From NCBI RefSeq assembly GCF_002188465.1, contig NZ_NINW01000003.1:186001-250000 (forward strand): a stretch of DNA of 64,000 bases, written 5' to 3'. This document shows, piece after piece, positions 58,676 through 64,000 of this stretch. The position numbers and the translations under genes were made by a program. Position 1 is the first letter of the stretch. Every line of letters begins with the position of its first letter. The notes under the pieces are model-generated. The model was not told the DNA's origin and searched no databases. It saw nothing but the letters and a program-made list of their open reading frames with translations. The stretch is from Pigmentiphaga sp. NML080357. Its GTDB lineage: Bacteria; Pseudomonadota; Gammaproteobacteria; Burkholderiales; Burkholderiaceae_B.

Positions 58676-59272
58676 TTGGACGCGAATACCCAGGGCGCGC
58701 GGCAGGCAGACGAGATCCGCATTCTCGGCATCTGCGGCAGCCTGCGCCGCCGTTCCTACAACCGCATGGCGCTCCTGGCGGCCCGCGAGCTCATGCCTGC
58801 GGGCATGTCCATGGAACTGGCGGATCTCGACGCGATTCCCATGTACAGCGGCGATCTCGAGGCCGAGGGATTTCCCGAACCGGTCCGGCAACTGGCGGCC
58901 CGGATCCGCGATGCGGACGGCCTGCTGATCGCCAGCCCCGAATACAACTTCTCGGTCAGCGGTGTGCTCAAGAACGGCATCGACTGGCTGTCGCGCCTCG
59001 ATCCCCAACCCTTCAGGCACAAGCCGGCGGCATTGCTGTCGGCCACGCAGGGGCCAGTGGGCGGCGCCCGCAATCAGTACGACCTGCGCAAGATCCTGGG
59101 ATGCCTGGAAGCGCAGGTACTGCTGCGGCCCGAGGTTTTCATCGGCCTGTGCCATACCAAATTCGATGCCGGCGGCCGGTTGGCGGACGCCCCTACCCGT
59201 AAGGTGCTGGGCGACCAGATGACCGCCTTCGCCGCATGGACGCGCTGCCTGCGCGGGCTGGCGCGCCCCTAG
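58676..59272 (+). CDS. NADPH-dependent FMN reductase
   Basis: A 198-residue flavodoxin-fold reductase (ChrR/ArsH-like group): phosphate-binding GICGSLRRRSYNRM and the signature SPEYNFSVSGVLKNGIDWLS. It reduces FMN, quinones or other acceptors with NADPH and could feed a flavin-dependent oxygenase. The start is TTG at 58676 after AAGGGAGA; no ATG precedes the fold. It opens the operon of the second LIV-type transporter. Confidence 0.87.
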   Translation: MDANTQGARQADEIRILGICGSLRRRSYNRMALLAARELMPAGMSMELADLDAIPMYSGDLEAEGFPEPVRQLAARIRDADGLLIASPEYNFSVSGVLKNGIDWLSRLDPQPFRHKPAALLSATQGPVGGARNQYDLRKILGCLEAQVLLRPEVFIGLCHTKFDAGGRLADAPTRKVLGDQMTAFAAWTRCLRGLARP

Positions 59273-59300
59273 CAAAAAACGACGATAAGGAGGAGACATC

Positions 59301-60458
59301 ATGAAAACCGCATTGCGTCGCGCATGCTGTAGGGCAGTCCTCGCGCTGGCGGCCGCCACGCTGGCCGCCGCGCCCGCCTGGGCGCAGCCGATCAGGATCG
59401 GCGTCATCACCGACAAGGTCGGCCCGGCCAAGCCGTACGCCGAACCGGTCACGGCAGGCGCGGTATTCGCCGCCAAGGAGCTCAACGCGCAGGGAGGCAT
59501 CCTGGGCCGGCCGGTGGAGCTGCTGATCGAGGATGACCAGGCGCGCCCCGACATTTCAGCCACCGCGGCGCGCAAGCTGGTGGACGCAGGCGTCACCTTC
59601 ATTCTTTCGATGTCGCTCACGCCCTCGACCCAGCAGGTGCAGACCGTCACGCTCGAGACCAGGACGCCGCAGCTCACGCCGTCCAACAGCGGCGATACGC
59701 TGACCACCCAGATCGACAATCCGTACTTCTGGCAGACCGGGCCCCTGGGCTCCACCCAGATCGCCACCCTGCTGGCCTATGCCGCCAACAAGAATTTCAA
59801 GCGGGTGGCCCTGGTGGGCGAGAATTCCGACCTCGGCCAGTTGACCAACCGCTCGTTCAAGGCCGGGCTGGAGAAAGCCGGCGTACAGATCGTGGCGGAG
59901 GAAATGGTGCCGCGCGGCTCGACCACGGCGGACCCGCAGATGCAGAAGGTGCGCGCGGCCAAGCCCGAGGCGATCTTCCTGACCGGCGTGACCACGCCCG
60001 AGAACGTGCTGATCCTGCGCTCGTACCGGCAACTGGGCCTGAAGATGCCGGTGCTGGGCAATTTCAACCTGTCGGTGCCGCAGACGGCGGTCGTGGCCAA
60101 GGGCCTGCTCGATGGCGTGGTGTTCGTCGACGCCTTCGATCCCGCCAAGCCGCAGGCGCGCCGCTTCATCGAGGCCTACAAGAAGGAAAACGGCGTCGAG
60201 CCCTACAACCTCAATGGCTACGGCTACGACGGGGTAATGCTGGTGGCCGATGCCATCAAGCGGGCCGGCGGCACCGACAAGGAAAAGGTGCGTGCCGCCA
60301 TGCAGGCCACGCGCGGCTATGTGGGCGTACTGGGCGCGGCCGGTTCGTCCTACGGCTTTGCCGAGGGCAAGCGCACCGGCTTCGACCCCAACGGCATGGT
60401 GGTGCGCGTCTACGAGGGCGACAAGCAGGGCAAGGTCGTCTTCTCGGGCGCGCAGTGA
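59301..60458 (+). CDS. ABC transporter binding protein (LivJ-type)
   Basis: A 385-residue periplasmic binding protein with a signal peptide (ALAAATLAAAPAWAQ), then IRIGVITDKVGPAKPYAEPV and LNAQGGILGRPVELLIEDDQ. It differs clearly from the two binding proteins at 19-25 kb, so its ligand is probably different. AAGGAGGAG precedes the ATG. It feeds the two permeases and two ATPases that follow. Confidence 0.9.
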   Translation: MKTALRRACCRAVLALAAATLAAAPAWAQPIRIGVITDKVGPAKPYAEPVTAGAVFAAKELNAQGGILGRPVELLIEDDQARPDISATAARKLVDAGVTFILSMSLTPSTQQVQTVTLETRTPQLTPSNSGDTLTTQIDNPYFWQTGPLGSTQIATLLAYAANKNFKRVALVGENSDLGQLTNRSFKAGLEKAGVQIVAEEMVPRGSTTADPQMQKVRAAKPEAIFLTGVTTPENVLILRSYRQLGLKMPVLGNFNLSVPQTAVVAKGLLDGVVFVDAFDPAKPQARRFIEAYKKENGVEPYNLNGYGYDGVMLVADAIKRAGGTDKEKVRAAMQATRGYVGVLGAAGSSYGFAEGKRTGFDPNGMVVRVYEGDKQGKVVFSGAQ

Positions 60459-60474
60459 CGCGGACGGCAGCCTC

Positions 60475-61359
60475 ATGAGCGATTTCCTCGAACTGATCGT
60501 CAGCGCTGCCGCCAGCGGTTGCGTCTACGGACTGGTGGCGCTGGCCTACCTGCTCATCACGCGCCCCACCGGCATCATCAACTTCGGCGTGGGCGAGTGG
60601 GCCACGGTGGCCGCCTTCGGCGCCTATGTCGCGCTGTCCCGCGTCGAGCTGCCCTATGCGCTGTCCATCGCGCTGGTGGCGGCGCTGATGCTCGCCGTGG
60701 GCTGGCTGACCGAGCGGTTGACCGTGCGGCCGCTGGTGGTCAGGGGAGCGCCTCCCCTGGCGCCGGTGCTGGCATTGCTGGGCATGCTGGTGGTGGTGCG
60801 AGAACTCGTGTCGCTGGGATTCGGCCCCGATCCGCAACCGGTGCCGCCGGCCTTCGGCTTCGGGCGTCTGGAACTCGGGCCGCTGGCCGGCTCGTACCAG
60901 AGCTTCTTCATCATCGCCGTGGCCGCCGTGGTGTTCGCCAGCGCCTGGTACTTCTTCGAACGCACGCTGGCCGGCAAGTCCTTCGAGGCCGTGGCCCTGG
61001 ATCGCCGCGCCGCCGCACTGATGGGCATCAACCTGTCGCGGGTGACCGCCCTGTCGTTCGCGGCGGGCGCGGTGGTGGCAGGGCTGGCGGGGCTGCTGGT
61101 CGCGCCCAACGTTTCGGCCCACTACCTGATGGGCATGCCGCTGGCCATACAGGGTTTCACCGCGCTGGTCATCGGCGGCGCGAGCCGGGTCGAAGGCGCC
61201 TTGCTGGGCGGCCTCATCCTCGCCGTTGCCGAACAGTTCACCGTGCGCTATGCGCCGGTGCCGCCCGGGCTGGCGATGGGCGTGCCGCTGGTGCTGCTCA
61301 TCGTCTTCCTGCTGGTGCGGCCCGCCGGGCTGCTGCGCCCCCGGGAGGCGCGCGCATGA
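60475..61359 (+). CDS. ABC transporter permease (LivH-type)
   Basis: A 294-residue HAAT permease: LVALAYLLITRPTGIINFGV, the cytoplasmic loop KSFEAVALDRRAAALMGINL, and RVEGALLGGLILAVAEQF. It starts 16 bp after the binding-protein stop and overlaps the LivM-type gene by four bases. Confidence 0.92.
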   Translation: MSDFLELIVSAAASGCVYGLVALAYLLITRPTGIINFGVGEWATVAAFGAYVALSRVELPYALSIALVAALMLAVGWLTERLTVRPLVVRGAPPLAPVLALLGMLVVVRELVSLGFGPDPQPVPPAFGFGRLELGPLAGSYQSFFIIAVAAVVFASAWYFFERTLAGKSFEAVALDRRAAALMGINLSRVTALSFAAGAVVAGLAGLLVAPNVSAHYLMGMPLAIQGFTALVIGGASRVEGALLGGLILAVAEQFTVRYAPVPPGLAMGVPLVLLIVFLLVRPAGLLRPREARA

Positions 61360-62345
61360 AAACCGTCCTGTCCTATCTGGCGGCGGCCGTGGCGCTGTCG
61401 GCGATCGCCTTCCTTCTGGGTGCCTACCAGACCGACGTCTACCGCAAGCTGCTGCTCTGGATCGCCCTGGCCATCAGCTACAACTTCCTGTTCGGCATCT
61501 CCGGGCAGATCGCCTTCTCGCACTTCAGCTTTTACGGCATCGGCGCCTACACCATCGTCATCCTCATCACGCAGGCCGGGTTGCCCCTGCCCCTGGCCGT
61601 GCTGGCAACGGTGGCGGTGTGCGTGGCGCTGGCGCTGGTGGTGGCCATACCGGCCACGCGGCTGGAAGGCTTCTACCTGGCGCTGGCGACGCTGGCCTTC
61701 GCGCAGTTGTTCATCGTGGTGCTGAACGAAGGCGGCTCGATCACCGGCGGCACCGGCGGACTGGCCAGCTACCGGCTGCCGGACATCCTCGGCGTGCGGG
61801 TGGCCGGCCCCTGGTACACGGTCGTCATCGTCGTGCTGATGCTGGCCACGCTCGCCATCGTCGGACGGCTGGACCGCTCGTGGTTCGGCCGTGCCTGCCG
61901 TGCGGTGCGCGACAACCCCGAGGCCGCGGCCGCCATGGGCGTCAACGTGCGGCGCACCAAGATCATCGCCTATACGATCACCAGCGCGCTCGCGGGCGTG
62001 GCCGGCATGGTCTACGCCTTTGTCGACAACACCGTCAATCCTCACATCTTCGGCCTGGAAAACGCCTTCCTGCTGTTGTTCATGGTCATCGTGGGCGGCA
62101 GCGGACGCATGGCGGGCGCCATCCTGGGCGCGGTGCTGCTGTACGTCATGCCCTTCGTGCTGTCGCCGCTCATCGGCCATCACCATGCCCTGGTGTTCGG
62201 CATCTTCATGGTGCTGGCGGTGCTGTTCCAGCCGCGCGGGCTGATCGGGCTGTGGGACCGCTGGCAACGCCGGCGGCGCCCGCCGCCCGCTCCCCGCCCG
62301 CAGATCGCCAAGGGCGAGGCAGTGAAGCGGGAGGGTCTCGCATGA
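61356..62345 (+). CDS. ABC transporter permease (LivM-type)
   Basis: A 329-residue permease with ALAISYNFLFGISGQIAFSH, ITGGTGGLASYRLPDI, the loop FGRACRAVRDNPEAAAAMGV and GGSGRMAGAILGAVLLYVM. The C-terminal tail is a basic RRRRPPPAPRPQ stretch in the cytoplasm. It overlaps the next gene by four bases. Confidence 0.92.
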   Translation: MKTVLSYLAAAVALSAIAFLLGAYQTDVYRKLLLWIALAISYNFLFGISGQIAFSHFSFYGIGAYTIVILITQAGLPLPLAVLATVAVCVALALVVAIPATRLEGFYLALATLAFAQLFIVVLNEGGSITGGTGGLASYRLPDILGVRVAGPWYTVVIVVLMLATLAIVGRLDRSWFGRACRAVRDNPEAAAAMGVNVRRTKIIAYTITSALAGVAGMVYAFVDNTVNPHIFGLENAFLLLFMVIVGGSGRMAGAILGAVLLYVMPFVLSPLIGHHHALVFGIFMVLAVLFQPRGLIGLWDRWQRRRRPPPAPRPQIAKGEAVKREGLA

Positions 62346-63130
62346 CGGCCGCCGCTCCCTTGCTGCAGGTGCGAGGCCTGTGCAAACGCTTCGGCGGACT
62401 GCACGCGGTCTCGGACCTCGACCTGGACGTACGGGCCGGCGAAGTGCTGGGCGTGATCGGCCCCAACGGCGCTGGCAAGACCACCACATTCAACATGATC
62501 GCCGGCGCCTTCGAGCCCACCAGCGGCGACATCGTGTTCGACGGCGAATCGCTGGCGGGCGTCCCCACCCACGGGTTCGCGCCGCGCGGCATCGTGCGCA
62601 CGTTCCAGCACAACAAGTCGTTCGACAGCCTGTCGGTGTGCGAGAACGTGATGGTGGGCATGCATACCCGCATGCCGGCCTCGCTGTGGCAGGTGCTGGC
62701 CGGCACGCCGGCCTCCCATCGCGCCGAGCGCGAGGCGCGGCGGCGGGCCGAGGAGCTGGTCGACTTCGTGGGCCTGGCCGAGTTCGCGCAGGCCGAGGTC
62801 TCCACGCTGTCGTTCGGCCAGGGACGGCTGCTGGAAATCGCCCGCGGCCTGGCCGCCCGGCCGCGCCTGATGCTGTTCGACGAGCCGGCGGCCGGGCTCG
62901 CTCCCGGCGAATGCGCGCGCCTGGAGGAAATCATTCGCGGCATCGCCCGGCAAGGCATCGCGGTACTGCTGATCGAGCACGACGTGCGCTTCCTGATGGC
63001 GCTGGCCGACCGGGTGGCGGTGCTCAATTTCGGCCGCAAGATCGCCGACGGCACGCCCGAGGCCGTGCAGGCGGATCCCGCCGTGATCGAGGCCTACCTC
63101 GGCAATGTGGAGAACCTCGCCCATGCTTGA
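62342..63130 (+). CDS. ABC transporter ATP-binding protein (LivG-type)
   Basis: A 262-residue ATPase with Walker A IGPNGAGKTTTFNM, Walker B LMLFDEPAAGLAPGE and switch His in LLIEHDVRFLM. The signature motif is LSFGQGRLLEIARGL, with Phe and Gly where LSGGQ or LSYGxQR are common, an acceptable LivG variant. Its end overlaps the LivF-type gene by eight bases. Confidence 0.93.
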   Translation: MTAAAPLLQVRGLCKRFGGLHAVSDLDLDVRAGEVLGVIGPNGAGKTTTFNMIAGAFEPTSGDIVFDGESLAGVPTHGFAPRGIVRTFQHNKSFDSLSVCENVMVGMHTRMPASLWQVLAGTPASHRAEREARRRAEELVDFVGLAEFAQAEVSTLSFGQGRLLEIARGLAARPRLMLFDEPAAGLAPGECARLEEIIRGIARQGIAVLLIEHDVRFLMALADRVAVLNFGRKIADGTPEAVQADPAVIEAYLGNVENLAHA

Positions 63131-63854
63131 ACTTCGCAACGTCAGCGGCGGCTATGGCCATGCCCCCGTGGTGCGCAACGTCAGCCTGCGGATGGACAAG
63201 GGCGAGACCGTCGCGCTGCTGGGTCCCAACGGCGCCGGCAAGACCACCTTGCTCGCCGCGCTCTCGGGCATCCTGCCGCAGCGTTCGGGCCTGGTGCGGC
63301 TGGACGGCACCGACCTCGCCGGATTGCCCAGCCACCGCATCGTCGAGCGCGGCCTGGTCCAGGTGCCCGAAGGGCGCCACGTCTTCGCGCCGCTGTCGGT
63401 GGAAGACAACCTGCGGCTGGGCTCGGTCGCTCTGGCGCGGCGCGGCAAGGCCCGGGCCGACGAACAATTCGACTTCGTCTATGGCCTTTTCCCGCGCCTG
63501 GCCGAACGGCGGCGCCAGCTCGCCGGCACGCTGTCGGGCGGGGAACAGCAGATGGTCGCCATCGGCCGCGCGCTGATGTCGGCGCCGGGCATGCTGCTCC
63601 TGGACGAACCTTTTCTTGGCCTGGCGCCGCGCGTGGTGGACGAGATCCGCGCGGCGCTGGACCGGCTGCGCGCCCAGGGCCTGACCATGCTTCTGGTCGA
63701 GCAGAAGCTCGACATCGCGCTGCCGTTCACCCAGCGCGCCTATGTGCTGCTGAAGGGTCGCATCGCCATGACAGCCGACAGCGCCGTGCTCGCCCGCCGC
63801 GACGACCTGGCGCAGCTCTATTTCGACCTGGCGCGGCAGGAGCAGCCGGCCTGA
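63123..63854 (+). CDS. ABC transporter ATP-binding protein (LivF-type)
   Basis: A 243-residue ATPase with Walker A LGPNGAGKTTLLAALSG, signature LSGGEQQMVAIGRALM, Walker B LLLDEPFLGLAP and MLLVEQKLD. The ATG at 63123 lies within the LivG-type gene's last codons; an upstream TTG/GTG-type start is not needed. It is followed 25 bp later by a VOC-family gene. Confidence 0.92.
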   Translation: MLELRNVSGGYGHAPVVRNVSLRMDKGETVALLGPNGAGKTTLLAALSGILPQRSGLVRLDGTDLAGLPSHRIVERGLVQVPEGRHVFAPLSVEDNLRLGSVALARRGKARADEQFDFVYGLFPRLAERRRQLAGTLSGGEQQMVAIGRALMSAPGMLLLDEPFLGLAPRVVDEIRAALDRLRAQGLTMLLVEQKLDIALPFTQRAYVLLKGRIAMTADSAVLARRDDLAQLYFDLARQEQPA

Positions 63855-63879
63855 GACATTTTTCATCCGGAGCAACACC

Positions 63880-64000
63880 ATGACTTCTTTCGTTCCCATC
63901 CGCGGCCTGCACCACTTCGCCTACCGCTGCCGCGACGCCGAGGAGACCCGCCGTTTCTACGAAGACGTGCTGGGCCTGCCCCTCACCCACCTGGTACGGG
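63880..64000 (+). CDS. VOC-family (glyoxalase/dioxygenase fold) protein, 3' partial
   Basis: Only the first 40 codons are in the window: MTSFVPIRGLHHFAYRCRDA, then EETRRFYEDVLGLPLTHLVR. The GLHHFAYRCRDAEETRRFYE..LGLPL pattern is that of the vicinal oxygen chelate fold, with the first metal-ligand histidine. Family members include extradiol dioxygenases and glyoxalases. It follows the transporter operon by 25 bp and is likely part of it; CCGGAG lies eight bases before the ATG. Confidence 0.75.
   Translation, partial: MTSFVPIRGLHHFAYRCRDAEETRRFYEDVLGLPLTHLVR

Overview
The window looks like chromosome of a high-GC betaproteobacterium of the family Alcaligenaceae, most likely Bordetella or a close relative such as Achromobacter. 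The reasons are the housekeeping genes (topoisomerase III with a Lys/Ala-rich tail, RF3, bacterioferritin, RhlE), five Bug/TctC-type solute receptors, many small LysR/IclR/MarR-controlled catabolic operons, and a GC-rich repeat placed directly behind stop codons. This assignment is inference from gene content; no rRNA or tRNA gene was seen.

Layout. 1-5 kb: end of topB, a SET-domain methyltransferase, a glycine-zipper envelope protein, a DUF3717 protein and a Nudix hydrolase. 5-13.3 kb: a ketopantoate-reductase-like gene, then a dicarboxylate-type operon (two-subunit class I fumarase/tartrate dehydratase, Bug receptor, flavin reductase, HpcH/HpaI aldolase, cupin) facing an IclR regulator and an amidohydrolase. 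13.6-18.8 kb: bfd and bfr (iron), a small acidic protein, an anchored hypothetical, prfC, and a Xre-RES toxin-antitoxin pair with a perfect 20-bp palindrome upstream. 19.1-27.4 kb: a LIV-type ABC transporter with two paralogous binding proteins, followed by amidase, RidA and a 3-hydroxyanthranilate-dioxygenase-like gene. 27.5-34 kb: rhlE, then a cupin / hydrolase / IclR / aspartate dehydrogenase / Bug cluster behind another perfect 20-bp palindrome. 34-38 kb: two divergent citrate-synthase-fold genes, one with a DNA-binding head, and a SpeD-SpeE fusion. 38-47.5 kb: a MarR/CnbZ-like/Bug operon, a LysR/hydrolase/bicupin/Bug operon, and a LysR facing an MFS-SDR pair. 47.5-55 kb: a LysR facing a seven-gene aromatic operon (RidA, hydrolase, amidohydrolase, Rieske oxygenase alpha and beta, Bug, FAH-family enzyme). 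55-64 kb: BON protein, hydrolase plus MarR-GNAT fusion, LysR facing an FMN reductase and a second complete LIV-type ABC transporter, and the start of a VOC-family gene.

The common theme is uptake and breakdown of organic acids and (amino)aromatics: each cluster pairs a periplasmic receptor or ABC transporter with two to six enzymes and usually its own regulator. Most substrates cannot be named from sequence. The observations most worth follow-up are the stop-codon-linked repeat, the SET/topoisomerase pairing, the Rieske operon with two matching 13-bp sites in its control region, the HTH-citrate synthase pair, and the palindromic operators.
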